This document shows, piece after piece, positions 45,504-56,244 of a DNA stretch of 64,000 nucleotides; positions within the stretch are counted from its first letter, which is position 1, and each line of letters starts with the position of its first letter. The translations under genes and the position numbers were made by a program. Under the pieces are notes generated by a model that was not told the origin of the DNA, made no database searches, and worked only from the letters and a program-made list of their open reading frames with translations. Source of the stretch: Ashinkailepas kermadecensis (Eukaryota; Arthropoda; Thecostraca; Neolepadidae); the NCBI GenBank assembly GCA_034440615.1, contig JAOTOM010005127.1, positions 248,001 through 312,000 of the forward strand, read 5' to 3'.

Positions 45504-45680
45504 CTAGCGAATAACCAATATTTTAACGCTGCCGTTGTCTCCACTGCCTGACACTCCAGGCTACGCAGTGTGCGTTCTGAATTGAACCCCGTATGAGGTA
45601 TTGTATTGTGTGCTTTGCTTCCAAGTACGTAAATTGGGATCACAATTTGAGCTTGGGGTGCCACGCACAGCACCATGGGA
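45504..45680 (-). CDS. Candidate internal exon of unknown gene
   Basis: The minus-strand acceptor acctctcgacag/TC (45681) and donor TTCGCTAG/GTGTGA (45503) enclose 177 nt that encode 58 full codons, phase 2 at both ends. The peptide (PMVLCVAPQAQIVIPIYVLG at the start, later HTGFNSERTLRSLECQAVET and ALKYWLFA) looks like an ordered, partly hydrophobic domain. It joins in phase to the candidate exon at 52232-52422 upstream and to that at 34606-34855 downstream. A weakness is that its first bases fall in a 68-bp imperfect tandem repeat. I do not recognise the family. Confidence 0.4.
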
Positions 45681-45840
45681 CTGTCGAGAGGTCTTAGAGA
45701 CCAGTGCATGATTCCAGCATCTCCGGCATATCCTGTGTCAGCATGGGCCCGTGGGGTGGTCTTAGCTATGAGTGCATGATCCTGATACCTCCAGTGTGTC
45801 CTGCAACATCATAGGCCCGTAGAATGCAGCAACAGTGGCG
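45673..45840. repeat. About 68-bp imperfect tandem repeat, 2.5 copies
   Basis: 'Catgggactgtcgagagg', 'catgggcccgtggggtgg' and 'cataggcccgtag' start successive units. Each contains '(g/a)gtgcatgat', 'ctcc(g/a)g' and 'tcctg'. The 5' end of the preceding candidate exon lies within the first unit. Confidence 0.75.
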
Positions 45841-46220
45841 CAGTCTGCATCCGTGCATTTCAGCGCTCAAGCTGGGGTCGGCACACACAACGCAGCCAAA
45901 CTTTCCAGGAATTGATTTATTCGAGTGCCAAGCCGGCGGCACAGCACAAACCCAACCACCGACACCACCAGGGCAGGAAGCAAGCAAACACATTGTGCTC
46001 AGCAAACACTACCGACGTAGCAGCTCTCATATCGATTGGAGCAATTTGCGTTGAAGGCACGCCCACATTCCTCACGCCGGAACGCAGAACGAAAGGTGAA
46101 CGGGCTTTCTCGTTGATCTAAACAGAGACGTGGAGTGCCTTTGGGAACATAAAAAACTCGCTGTCAACGGCGTGCGTTGTCTTGTTGCGTTTCGTTGCGT
46201 TAAGGTAATGCGAAAACATT
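45841..46220. other. No gene identified
   Basis: Short frames on both strands without recognised domains. Confidence 0.5.
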
Positions 46221-46749
46221 GCCTCAACCCGCTCCTCAACCCGCTCCTCAGCCCGCTCCTCAGCCCGCTCCTCAAGCTGCTCCTCAACCCGCTCCTCAGC
46301 CCGCTCCTCAACCCGCTCCTCAAGCTGCTCCTCAGCCCGCTCCTCAAGCCGCTCCTCAGCCCGCTCCTCAGCCCGCTCCTCAGCCCGCTCCTCAGCCCGC
46401 TCCTCAACCCGCTCCTCAACCCGCTCCTCAACCCGCTCCTCAGCCCGCTCCTCAACCCGCTCCTCAAGCTGCTCCTCAGCCCGCTCCTCAAGCTGCTCCT
46501 CAACCCGCTCCTCAAGCCGCTCCTCAAGCTGCTCCTCAGCCCGCTCCTCAAGCTGCTCCTCAGCCCGCTCCTCAACCCGCTCCTCAAGCTGCTCCTCAGC
46601 CCGCTCCTCAACCCGCTCCTCAAGCTGCTCCTCAACCCGCTCCTCAAGCTGCTCCTCAACCCGCTCCTCAAGCTGCTTCTCAACCCGCTCCTCAAGCTGC
46701 TTCTCAACCCGCTCCTCAAGCAGCTTCTCAACTGAGCGTCTCCTCAACC
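46221..46749. repeat. 12-bp satellite (CTCCTCAACCCG)n
   Basis: About 43 units of CTCCTCA(a/g)CCCG or CTCCTCAAGCTG. Since 12 is a multiple of three, all six frames stay open: Pro-Ala-Pro-Gln on plus, and Arg-Ser-Gly-Leu or Glu-Glu-Arg-Val on minus. The minus Glu/Arg frame would look like a coiled coil but is only the repeat. The last part (46706-46749) recurs inverted at 47056-47102. Confidence 0.97.
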
Positions 46750-47011
46750 CGAATGCGTCTCAATCTGGCCGCTTCTCAACCAGAATAAACGTTGAGGGGG
46801 GGCGGGAAGGGAGGGAGAAGTTGGTGCACCCCAGCGTTTCTGAAGGTGCACCTTTCTCAGCCAGAGGGGTACCACTTTCTCATGGTGGCATGCGCTTAGA
46901 GCCTCTTCGGTATCCGCTCCTGGAGTGTGGTAGTGCGCCTACTGATTCAGCAATGATCGGGATTGCTGAGAGCAGAGCAGTGTTTGAAATGTTGACGTGG
47001 ATGTTTGTTCA

Positions 47012-47054
47012 ACACCAAAGCGCTAGAACGGGCTGTGTTCTAGCGCTTTGGTGT
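47012..47054. repeat. Perfect 18-bp inverted repeat (hairpin)
   Basis: ACACCAAAGCGCTAGAAC (47012-47029) is followed after 7 bases by its exact reverse complement (47037-47054). It lies at the start of the inverted arm of the 12-bp array. Confidence 0.97.
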
Positions 47055-47055
47055 C

Positions 47056-47134
47056 TGGTTGAGGAGACGCTCAGTTGAGAAGCAGCTTGAGGAGCGGGTT
47101 GAGGAGCAGGTAAAGGAGCGGGTTGAGGAGCGGC
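47056..47134. repeat. Inverted copy of the end of the 12-bp array
   Basis: GGTTGAGGAGACGCTCAGTT continues with GAGAAGCAGCTTGAGGAGCG, the reverse complement of 46706-46749 apart from one small difference, and then adds further inverted 12-bp units. Together with the array it forms a large inverted repeat with a spacer of about 306 bp. Confidence 0.93.
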
Positions 47135-47169
47135 AGCCAGAAGCCATCACGACAGAGGTGTCACTTGTC

Positions 47170-47575
47170 CCCGAAGGGTGATGCTTCGAAGGGATGCTCC
47201 GAAGCGATGCTCCAAAGAGATGCTTCGAAGGAATGCTTCCAAGAGATGCTTTGAATGAATGCTCCGAAGGTATGCTCCGAAGAGATGCTCGGAAGAGATG
47301 CTCGGAAGGGATGCTCCGAAGAGATGCTTCGAATGGATGCTCCGAAGGTATGCTCCGAAGAGATGCTCGGAAGAGATGCTCGGAAGAGATGCTTCGAAGA
47401 GATGCTTCGAAGGAATGCTCCGAAGGAATGCTCCGAAGGAATGCTCCGAAGGGATGCTCCAAAGAGATGCTTCGAAGGGATGCTCCGAAGAGATGCTTCG
47501 AAGGGATGCTCCGAAGAGATGATCCGAAGACATGATCCGAAGAGATGATCCGAACGGATGCTCCGATGGGATGCT
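47170..47575. repeat. 13-bp satellite (GATGCTCCGAAGA)n
   Basis: About 30 units alternate GATGCTCCGAAG(a/g) and GATGCTTCGAAG(a/g), with variants near both ends (gatccgaa...). 13 is not a multiple of three, so each frame gives the same 13-residue cycle (for example MLRRDAPKRCFEG). The frames on both strands are not genes. Confidence 0.96.
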
Positions 47576-48060
47576 GTCACATCTTCGGAGCCCTGATCAC
47601 ATACCTAACCTTACAGTACACTTTGATCTAGGCTACTCCATTAGTTTTCTGGAGAAGAGTGTCGTTTTAAGGACATGGACTGAATTTCCGTTCGTGATTC
47701 TCCCATCCATATTGTGTCGTCAAACTAACGTACGCTTCTGACCAATCCTATTATCGGCAACCTCTTTGGCAATCCAGGCATTGACCGAAAAAAAAAATTT
47801 ATGAAGCGGTAACTTCTTGGCAGATGGGAATATCCTACGACAATATTCCAGACATGAACGTTGTTGGAGTCGGTGCCTCATGAACAGTAATACTTAAAGA
47901 AAGCGGTTCTTGTCCAAAGTCATTGTCCGAAATCTAGACGATAATTTCGCAGCAACGCAATTTTCGCCACGGATTTGGGGTCTGGTTATTGGTATAGACT
48001 ATGGCGACCAGGGCTGTGTTCGTGCCAAAACATCCCCACTCCCACCTGAAAACAACAAAA
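47576..48060. other. No gene identified
   Basis: Unique-looking sequence between two arrays. A poly-A run lies at 47790-47799. No gene seen. Confidence 0.6.
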
Positions 48061-48089
48061 TCGGGCCGTGAACAACGGCCAACATGAAG

Positions 48090-50620
48090 TCACCAATTGC
48101 TAATATGCAGCAACCAATCAGCAATACACAGTGACATTTGACAATATCAAGTCACCAATTGATAATATGCGGCAACGAATTAGCAATACACAGTGGCATT
48201 TGACAACATGCAGTCAACAATTAACAACATGCGGTCACAATTTGACAACATGCAGTCACCAATTAACAATATACAGTCACCAATTAACAATATGCTGACA
48301 CCAATTGGCAATATGCAGTAGCATTTGACAATATGCAGTCACAAATTGACAACATGAAATCACCAGTGGCAATATGCAGTCACCAGTTGACAATATGTAG
48401 TCACCAATTGACAATATGCAGTCACCAATTGACAATATGCAGTCACAAAAGGACAATATGCAGTCACTAACTAACAATATGCAGTCACCTATTGACAATA
48501 TCCAGTCACCAATTGACAATATGCAGTCACATATTGGCAACATAGATAACCATTGACAACATGCAGTCACCAGTTGGCAATATGCAATCACCAATTGACA
48601 ATATGCAGTCACAAAATGACAATATGCAGTCACCAATTGACAATATGCGGTCACCAATTGACAATATGCCAGTCCATTTAACCTATTGGCAACATGAGTC
48701 ACTAACAATATGCAGTCACCAATTGACAATATGCAGTCACCAATTGACAATATGCAGTCACCAATTGACAATATGCAGTCACCAATTGACAATATGCAGT
48801 CACCAATTGACAATATGCAGTCACCAATTGACAATATGCAGTCACCAATTGACAATATGCAGTCACCAATTGACAATATGCAGTCACCAATTGACAATAT
48901 GCAGTCACCAATTGACAATATGCAGTCACCAATTGACAATATGCAGTCACCAATTGACAATATGCAGTCACCAATTGACAATATGCAGTCACCAATTGAC
49001 AATATGCAGTCACCAATTGACAATATGCAGTCACCAATTGACAATATGCAGTCACCAATTGACAATATGCAGTCACCAATTGACAATATGCAGTCACCAA
49101 TTGACAATATGCAGTCACCAATTGACAATATGCTTGACAATATGCCAGTCACCAATTGACAATATGCAGTCACCAATTGACAATATGCAGTCACCAATTG
49201 ACAATATGCAGTCACCAATTGACAATATGCAGTACATGAAAAGTCACCAATTGACAATATGCAGTCACCAATTGACAATATACAGTCACCAATTGACAAT
49301 ATGCAGTCACCAATTGACAATATGCAGTCACCAATTGACAATATGCAGTCACCAATTGACAATATGCAGTCACCAATTGACAATATGCGGTCACCCATTG
49401 ACAATATGCAGTCACCAATTGACAATATGCAGTCACCACTTCACAATATGCAGTCACCAATTGACAATATGCAGTCACCAATTGACAATATGCAGTCACC
49501 AATTGACAATATGCAGTCACCAATTGACAATATGCAGTCACCATTTACAATATGCAGTCACCAATTGACAATATGCAGTCACCACTTGACAATATGCATC
49601 AATTGACAATATGCAGTCACCAATTGACAATATGCAGTCACCAATTGACAATATGCAGTCACCAATTGACAATATGCAGTCACCAATTGACAATATGCAG
49701 TCACCAATTGACAATATGCAGTCACCAATTGACAATATGCAGTCACCAATTGACAATATGCAGTCACCAATTGACAATATGCAGTCACCAATTGACAATA
49801 TGCAGTCACCCAATTGACAATATGCAGTCACCAATTGACAATATGCAGTCACCAATTGACAATATGCAGTCACCAATTGACAATATGCAGTCACCAATTG
49901 ACAATATGCAGTCACCAATTGACAATATGCAGTCACCAATTGACAATATGCAGTCACCAATTGACAATATGCAGTCACCAATTGACAATATGCAGTCACC
50001 AATTGACAATATGCAGTCACCAATTGACAATATGCAGTCACCAATTGACAATATGCAGTCACCAATTGACAATATGCAGTCACCAATTGACAATATGCAG
50101 TCACCAATTGACAATATGCAGTCACCAATTGACAATATGCAGTCACCAATTGACAATATGCAGTCACCAATTGACAATATGCAGTCACCTATTGACAATA
50201 TGCAGTCACCAATTGACAATATGCAGTCACCAATTGACAATATGCAGTCACCAATTGACAATATGCAGTCCCATTGAATCACCAATTGACAATATGCAGT
50301 CACCATTCAATATGCAGTCACAATTGAAATATCAGTCACCAATTGACAATATGCAGTCACCAATTGACAATATGCAGTCACCAATTGACAATATGCAGTC
50401 ACCAATTGACAATATGCAGTCACCAATTGACAATATACAGTCACCAATTGACAATATGCGGTCACCCATTGACAATATGCAGTCACAAAATATGACAATA
50501 TGCAGTCACAAAATATGACAATATGCAGTCACAAAATATGACAATATGTAGTCACCAATTGACAATATGCAGTCACCAATTGACAACATGCAGTCACCAA
50601 TTGGCAACATGCAGTCACCA
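48090..50620. repeat. 21-bp satellite (CAGTCACCAATTGACAATATG)n
   Basis: About 2.5 kb and more than 110 units at strict 21-bp spacing (for example 48721 to 48742). The core (48710-49130 and 49600-50270) is almost invariant. The left margin (48090-48560) and the right margin (50280-50620) are diverged, with one-off variants such as 'cagtcacaaaatatgacaatatg'. Each unit contains CAATTG. Frames on both strands give 7-residue repeats. There are no spacers, so this is not a CRISPR array. Confidence 0.98.
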
Positions 50621-50930
50621 AATGGCAGGAAAAATCGTCAAAGGACAATAGGTAGACGCTGCTTTATATTGCGTATCACCAATCACCAGCATATCAGAGT
50701 GAAGACCACAGGGTTGTCGACCACTGACAATGTTGTGTACCCAGCCGTACAACTGTGACAGCCTCACCAGCACGGGGCTGCCGACAGCAACTGTGTTGAC
50801 TCCAGCGGGCTCTGTCAGCCAACTGTGACAGCCTCACCAGCACGGCACTGGCTGCTGATCAGCCAGCTGCTGCTGATCAGCCAACTGTGACAGCCTCACC
50901 AGCACAGCCCTGGCGGCTGATCAGAGTTGG
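50621..50930. other. Short imperfect repeats between arrays
   Basis: 'Caactgtgacagcctcaccagcac' occurs three times (about 50750, 50820 and 50881), separated by about 65 bp. No gene. Confidence 0.8.
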
Positions 50931-50932
50931 GT

Positions 50933-51605
50933 GTGGAGGCTGTGAGTGTGGAGGCTGTGAGTGTGGAGGCTGTGAGTGTGGAAGCTGTGAGTGTGGAGGC
51001 TGTGAGTGTGGAGGCTGTGAGTGTGGAGGCTGTGTGTGGAGGCTGTGGTGTGGAAGCTGTGAGTGTGGAGGCTGTGAGTGTGGGTGTGTGGAAGCTGTGA
51101 GTGTGGAGGCTGTGAGTGTGGAGGCTGTGAGTGTGGAAGCTGTGAGTGTGGAGGCTGTGAGTGTGGAGGCTGTGAGTGTGGAGGCTGTGAGTGTGGAGGC
51201 TGTGAGTGTGGAGGCTGTGAGTGTGGAGGCTGTGAGTGTGGAGGCTGTGAGTGTGGAGGCTGTGAGTGTGGAGGCTGTGAATGCGGAAGCTGTGAGTGTG
51301 AAGGCTGTAAGTGTGGAAGCTGTGAGTGTGGAGGCTGTGAGTGTGGAGGCTGTGAGTGTGGAAGCTGTGCGTATGGAGTCTGTGAGTGTGGAAGCTGTGA
51401 GTGTGTAAGCTGTGAGTGTGGAGGTTGTGGGTGTGGAGGCTGTGAGTGTGGAGGCTGTGAGTGTAGAGGCTGTGAGTGTGGAAGTTGTGGGTGTGGAGGC
51501 TGTGAGTGTGGAAGCTGTGGATTTGGAAGCTGTGAGTGTAGAAACTGTTGGTGTGGAAGCTGTGAGTGTGGAGGCTATGAGTGTGGAGGTTATGGGTGGT
51601 GGGGG
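50933..51605. repeat. 15-bp satellite (GAGGCTGTGAGTGTG)n
   Basis: About 45 units, mostly GAGGCTGTGAGTGTG or GAAGCTGTGAGTGTG, with variants increasing toward the right end. Plus frames read Cys-Glu-Cys-Gly or Val-Ser-Val-Glu-Ala. The minus frames read Ser-Thr-Leu-Thr-Ala or His-Ser-Leu-His-Thr. The Cys-rich reading resembles a metallothionein-like protein but comes only from the repeat. Confidence 0.97.
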
Positions 51606-52231
51606 TGCAGCTGTAGAGAGTAACCGGGCTGTCTGGAAATAGATGTTCATTCATCACTGTCTTTCTTAGTTGTTCGAATAACTATGTACCATTGGTTCCC
51701 ATTCTGCAGGTAATTCGGTCCAATGTCATGTGTTATTATAACCGGCATCAAACTACCATTGGGATTTGGACTGCGTTTGCCCATTGTTTGATTAGCTTTC
51801 CCAAATCTGGTGGTGAAATATACACCAATGGATTTGTTTCATCGTGAGAAATCGAAAAACCTTCCCACTTGCATATTTACTGCACGGGATGTCCCATTGC
51901 ACGACAGACCGGCTAGGTGGGAGCACCATGGACAGCCCTGGATCGCACTGGCGCAGGATGGCACCGAATTGTATGAGATAAAATCGCCTTTGGTATCTTC
52001 TCGGTACAAGGTACTAAAATATCACTCGTACACTTTGAACTAGAAAAATTGACCCATCCTATTGGCTAACCTGAAGTGCTGGTCCCTATATGATAACCAA
52101 AACAGAAGAATATCACTCCAACTTCATCTAACCCTTCAAAGGGGTCACCTTTAAGGGTTCACTCAGACGCTTTACGGGGTCACATCGTCGCTTTCCTGGA
52201 TCGTCCAGCCACATCAAGGGTCTCTACTCAC
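51606..52231. other. No supported gene
   Basis: Plus frame 51810-52043 (77 residues) has no recognised domain. The minus strand at 51670-51800 reads an open stretch with PNPNGSLMPVIITHDIGPNY in one frame, which could be transposon debris. Confidence 0.45.
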
Positions 52232-52422
52232 CTGTCGAGAACATCCGGTGTCGTCAATGTCGAATCGGCATTTTGGGTAGGGATGTCGATCTCATGGCAG
52301 CGGCCCAGCACCGCGGTGCACAACAGCCTTGCACATTCCATTTGGATCACGTTAGCGAACCCAGTGTCAGAGCTACTGAATGTCGTGATGACGTGGTGGG
52401 GGTCGCAGCTTTGCCAGTCGAC
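52232..52422 (-). CDS. Candidate internal exon of unknown gene (best splice signals)
   Basis: The minus-strand donor is a perfect CTCGACAG/GTGAGT (52231) and the acceptor is gccgccgtttcag/GTCG (52423). The 191 nt encode 63 codons, phase 0 in and phase 2 out, with codons ending mostly in G or C. The peptide starts VDWQSCDPHHVITTFSSSDT, continues GFANVIQMECARLLCTAVLG and ends near TLTTPDVLD. It resembles a helical folded domain, but I do not recognise it. It follows in phase from 55106-55192 and leads in phase into 45504-45680. Of all the candidate exons in the window I trust this one most. Confidence 0.5.
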
Positions 52423-52968
52423 CTGAAACGGCGGCACAACGCTTCAGCTCAGACCGCGCGCTCTGAAATGGTGTTCAGCGCCGGTTGGTGGAGGTGTGTG
52501 TGTGTGTGTGTCTAGAAGTGTTTGTGTGTCAGTGGTGCTCTGTGTTTGAACTTTGATGTGGGTGGTGTGTCTGGTGATCGTGAAGTGTGGTCATTTGAGA
52601 GTGTGGCGGAGTGTCTACGCGTGAGTGGAAAATAGGTGCTCCACCAGCTTAACACTCGGGGGTTGATATGCCCCCCCCCCCTAAGGTTTTCCGCGGATAG
52701 CGAAAGAACGGCGCGCAGTAGAGCGCCAACATTTGGCATACCTTTCCGCACATCAATTTGGCATGCTATGTGAAAATTTTGAGGTCAGGTCTTCTAGGGT
52801 CAACGAGTTATTCCAGGTCAAGTGGTCACCTCCAGAAAAGTTCAACCAGCCGTCACGCTTTAACGGATAAAGATATTTAAATGAAATTTTCAGCGTTTGC
52901 TTATCTGTAGGGACGACACAAAACGCACCAGATGAATAAGTGATGTTTTTCGCTTCTGATGACTTATT
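52423..52968. other. No gene identified
   Basis: A (GT)n run lies at about 52493-52511 and a C-run at 52670-52681. Nothing else. Confidence 0.6.
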
Positions 52969-53470
52969 AGTTTTACATATTTGCCCATTGGTGTTAAATT
53001 GAAGATTTTGGCTAAAGTAAGCATATTTATGAGAGCGAGTTGACTTCAAACAACGTTTTTTTCAGTCCACTCTACTCATTAAAAAATAAAAACTGAAAAT
53101 TGAAAACTCAACATTTAGAAATAAAAAACAACATTTTTGGTTGGCAATGATGTTATGGCCATGATTGATTTCGCCTTCATTTTCAGATTCAAAATAATTT
53201 TGTTTTTCAAATCTCCCCAAAATGAACTCCCCAGAGCCAAACATATGACGCCAGTCGCAAACACATAGACCCATAATGACATCATTTTTAGAGAGGGGAT
53301 AACATTTTGGGGGTGTTTCTGGCCCTACTCGTTGAGTGCTTTCCGATGACACATCTTTCGTGTTCGTGCGACGCTTAGTTTGGAGATTAGAGGTGGGATT
53401 GTATCAACCCCCGGAGACGCGGTGTGAGGATCGGACCGGAAAGACCGGAAAGGAAAGGGTTGATGAAACT
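52969..53470. repeat. Dispersed repeat R1, long copy
   Basis: About 500 bp clearly related to 57436-57945 in the same orientation. Landmarks in order: 'tatttgcc(c)a(t)', 'aattgaagatt(t/c)tggctaaagtaagca', an AT-rich block, 'gat(t)tcgcctt.cattt', 'cccaaaat.aactcccc', 'acatgacgcca', then 'attagag(g)' and 'gagac..g.gtgaggatc.gaccggaaagac'. The 3' third also recurs at 41056-41203. Probably a degraded transposon. No coding sequence is seen. Confidence 0.85.
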
Positions 53471-53599
53471 TTAGCGCTCTTGCTGGCGCCTCTGTCCCAT
53501 GGTCCTGAAAAACCTTAGGTGGGTTAACACTCACACTATTAACTATCAACCACCGTCGCACGCGCGAAAGACAACCTTTATGCGCATTGATGGCCGCTT

Positions 53600-53830
53600 C
53601 GCTGAGAACATCCTGGGTATCAATATCAAGTACATATGGGCAATCCGAACTCGTGACACCCTGAGAACGTCCTAAGCAGCAAACGTGAAGTACATCTGGG
53701 CACGTCAAGACTCGTGGCGTTCTGAGAACGTCCTGGGGATCACTTGTCAAGTGCATCTGGGAAAGTCGGGACTCGTGGCGTCCTAAGAACATCAATTGTC
53801 AAGTACATCTGAGCAAGTCCCCACCCGTGG
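53600..53830. repeat. About 60-bp tandem repeat, 3.5 copies
   Basis: 'Aagtacat(c/a)tgggca' starts units at 53628, 53688, 53749 and 53801 (the last one shortened). Each contains 'actcgtg(g/a)c' and 'gagaacgtcctg'. The minus frame 53325-53795 runs through it and is not called. Confidence 0.88.
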
Positions 53831-54225
53831 ACTTGCTACTCGCCCTGACAACATCCCGACCACAGTGCGTTGGCCAATCCCGTGGCTGTGCTGCACTGAA
53901 TGCCGGCTTTGCTACGCCTGTGCTGCACTGAATACCCGGCCGGCCGCAGCGCTGACGGAAAACATTCGCTGGAGGCAAACCAAGCATGTGCACAGGTAAA
54001 CCAACCAGTTTTGTACAGGCGAGGTGAAGGCCGGGATGTACAAAGCGTTTCATCTTGTTTTTGGTGTTGTTGATCGGGAGGAAGCGGTTGAAATCTATGT
54101 CAGAGAGAAGCCATATCTTTCGGAAAAACGTTGCGAGAGAGCTGGGGCTTGTGTTTGTTATCCGGTTTTTGATATTCAGAAAACACAAATGTTTAACACT
54201 GGGAGTTTCTGGCCTCCCGGCAGCC
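53831..54225. other. No gene identified
   Basis: Two related phrases ('gtgctgcactgaat') near 53888 and 53921 form a short repeat. Otherwise unassigned. Confidence 0.55.
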
Positions 54226-54520
54226 CTCAGGTAGCTCTATAGTAGCAGCGGAGGTAGCCTGCCTGCTCGGCCGCGCCCTCAGGTAGCTCTATAGTAGCAG
54301 CGGAGATAGCCTAGTAACTGGCCCCTCGGCCCCATTGGATGGGCCCATGGTAGCAACTGGCCTCTCGGTCCCTCCTTAGTTTAGCATATGGTAGCAACTG
54401 GCTCCTCTACCCCCCCCCCCCTCCATGGATAGGCCTATGGTAACAACTGGCCCCTCAGTCTCCCTTTGGAGGGTCTGTGGTAGCGACTGGCCCATCGTCC
54501 CCATTGGGTGGGCCTGTGTT
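54226..54520. repeat. Imperfect 50-60-bp repeats
   Basis: CCCTCAGGTAGCTCTATAGT followed by AGCAGCGGAG(g/a)TAGCC occurs at 54224 and 54277. Then 'tagcaactggccc(c)tc' phrases recur every 50-65 bp and lead into the 24-bp array, whose unit includes the same 'agcaactgg'. Confidence 0.85.
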
Positions 54521-54525
54521 AGCAA

Positions 54526-54935
54526 CTGGCCGGCATTTAGCAGCAGCAACTGGCAGGCATTTAGCAGCAGCAACTGGCAGGCATTTAGCAGCAGCAACTG
54601 GCAGGCATTTAGCAGCAGCAACTGGCAGACATTTAGCGGCAGCAACTGGCAGACATTTAGCAGCAGCAACTGGCAGACATTTAGCGGCAGCAACTGGCAG
54701 ACATTTAGCAGCAGCAACTGGCAGACATTTAGCGGCAGCAACTGGCAGACATTTAGCGGCAGCAACTGGCAGGCATTTAGCAGCAGCAACTGGCAGACAT
54801 TTAGCGGCAGCAACTGGCAGACATTTAGCAGCAGCAACTGGCGCTTGGCAACTGGGGCATTTAGCGGCAGCAACTGGCAGACATTTAGCAGCAGCAACTG
54901 GCAGCCATTTAGCAGCAGCAACTGGCAGACATTTC
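54526..54935. repeat. 24-bp satellite (CATTTAGCAGCAGCAACTGGCAGG)n
   Basis: About 17 units at exact 24-bp steps (tttag at 54560 and 54584). Main variation: cagca/cggca and aggc/agac. One unit near 54845 is disrupted by an insertion. Frames read 8-residue repeats such as SNWQTFSS. Not a gene. Confidence 0.97.
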
Positions 54936-55105
54936 AGAGTGACGTCAGCTGGCGAGTGCCAACGCTATCAAAGTTTCCGCTTGCAAGCTTTCGAAACATA
55001 AACGTCGCGCAGTGTGACAGTGGGTCATGGGTCATGTGGGCCGCACACTAGGTGAGGCTGGTGAAGGTTGGATGGGAATAATACTTACCACATCCCGTGT
55101 CTTAC

Positions 55106-55192
55106 CGAGTTGGGTGTGAGCATCTTTTCGACTCGTGCATCGCTGCTTATGGCGATTGTTGGATAGGTGGCGCACTTGACGTAGTTGAGAGT
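55106..55192 (-). CDS. Candidate internal exon of unknown gene
   Basis: The minus strand has an acceptor with a T-rich tract (acggtgtttgttacgcag/ACTC at 55193) and a donor AACTCG/GTAAGA (55105); a second donor, GATGTG/GTAAGT, lies 17 bp farther. The 87 nt encode 29 residues with G/C-ending codons (TLNYVKCATYPTIAISSDAR, then VEKMLTPNS), phase 0 at both ends. The candidate at 52232-52422 starts in phase 0, so the two join. The same segment is open in another frame (SQLRQVRHLSNN), but its codons are less regular. Function unknown. Confidence 0.4.
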
Positions 55193-56239
55193 CTGCGTAA
55201 CAAACACCGTCTCGTCCGTGAAGGCCGCATGCAGCAATTTTCACGGGGGAGCACATTTTCCCCCGAAGAGCGGCTTCGGCGGAAACATTAGTTTGTGGGA
55301 TGGTCGGAGGAGGGCATTCGAGCATACTGAAAGGGCGCATTTTCGTCTCGAAAGGGCGCCGTTTCCTCGGCAAAATTCACCGAGCGGTGCGATGCAGTCG
55401 AGCCTTTCCGAAGCGTCGCCTTTTCGGATCGAAGGAGTGCCACCTTTCCATTTGGGGTGGGGGGGGGCCACGCACCTCCAGTGACCACTTTCCCTGCTTC
55501 GCCCTCGGCGTCAGCATGTGCTAGCCACCGTTGACGGCTGGCACATGCTGATTCCGATTGCGCTTCGGGGCAAGGTGTTTTAGGGGAGGGGATAATTTGC
55601 CAGTGGCATGTCTAGATATATGTTCGAAGTATTAAAAGTAATTTCGCAGCTGGTGTTGTGAACGAAAGCACAATTTCCTGGTGGGCGTTGAATACGCAGA
55701 CATTGAATGATTGCATTAGACGATTAAACATTAGACATTAGACGGTTAGAGGATTTGAAGATGAAGCGCCCAACTCTATCATCAATTCCTGTTAGAATCA
55801 CATGGAGTAACCAAGCTGCTTCTGATGCAGTAGCCAACCTTCTGGAACAGCTCGACCTCATTTGACCCCCAACTCCTTTGACCCCCACCTCTTTGACCCC
55901 CACCCCACCTCCTTTGACCGTAACAAATAATCAGTGTACGAGATTGATGGTGAAAAGTATAGTTTTTACCACCATGCTTTTGGCAGGGGCGTTTACTTGA
56001 GCTCCAACACCCCCAGCCAATAATATGTTGCTCCTGATAGGCAAACGCGGGCCAAGTCCTCAGAGGTGCTCCTCAGAGGTGCTCAACACAGCTTACCAAC
56101 CAGTAAACGGATATCACGACGCACATTTTCCGACAGCACACAAGACAACACGTCCCATACCGGCCAATTCACTTCTTCTGACGCACTCGCGACGCCTGAA
56201 CAAGACACAAATGTATAGCTCCATGCACAGCGGTCTGAA
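55193..56239. other. No further gene seen
   Basis: At 55860-55915 'cctttgacccccac' is repeated four times. Frames across 55185-55524 on both strands are unassigned. Upstream exons of the minus-strand candidate gene, if any, were not found. Confidence 0.5.
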
Positions 56240-56244
56240 CACCG

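Noticed and set aside
46072..46747. Arg-rich or Glu/Arg coiled-coil proteins and a Pro-Ala-Gln protein
   Set aside because: All are readings of one 12-bp satellite, open in six frames.
48090..50620. Regular short repeats resembling a CRISPR array
   Set aside because: The 21-bp units are directly adjacent without unique spacers, and the surrounding DNA is eukaryotic (tRNA with internal promoter, LINEs).
50877..51657. Cys-Gly-rich metallothionein-like protein
   Set aside because: The Cys pattern has an exact 15-bp period, no start context or splice support, and the reverse strand is equally open.
54376..54921. Hydrophobic Leu-rich repeat protein on minus
   Set aside because: Translation of the 24-bp satellite. 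The plus strand is open as well, in two frames.
34606..55192. Assignment of the candidate gene to a known family
   Set aside because: I compared the peptides mentally with large helical-repeat nuclear proteins, but no diagnostic motif matched, so no name is given.
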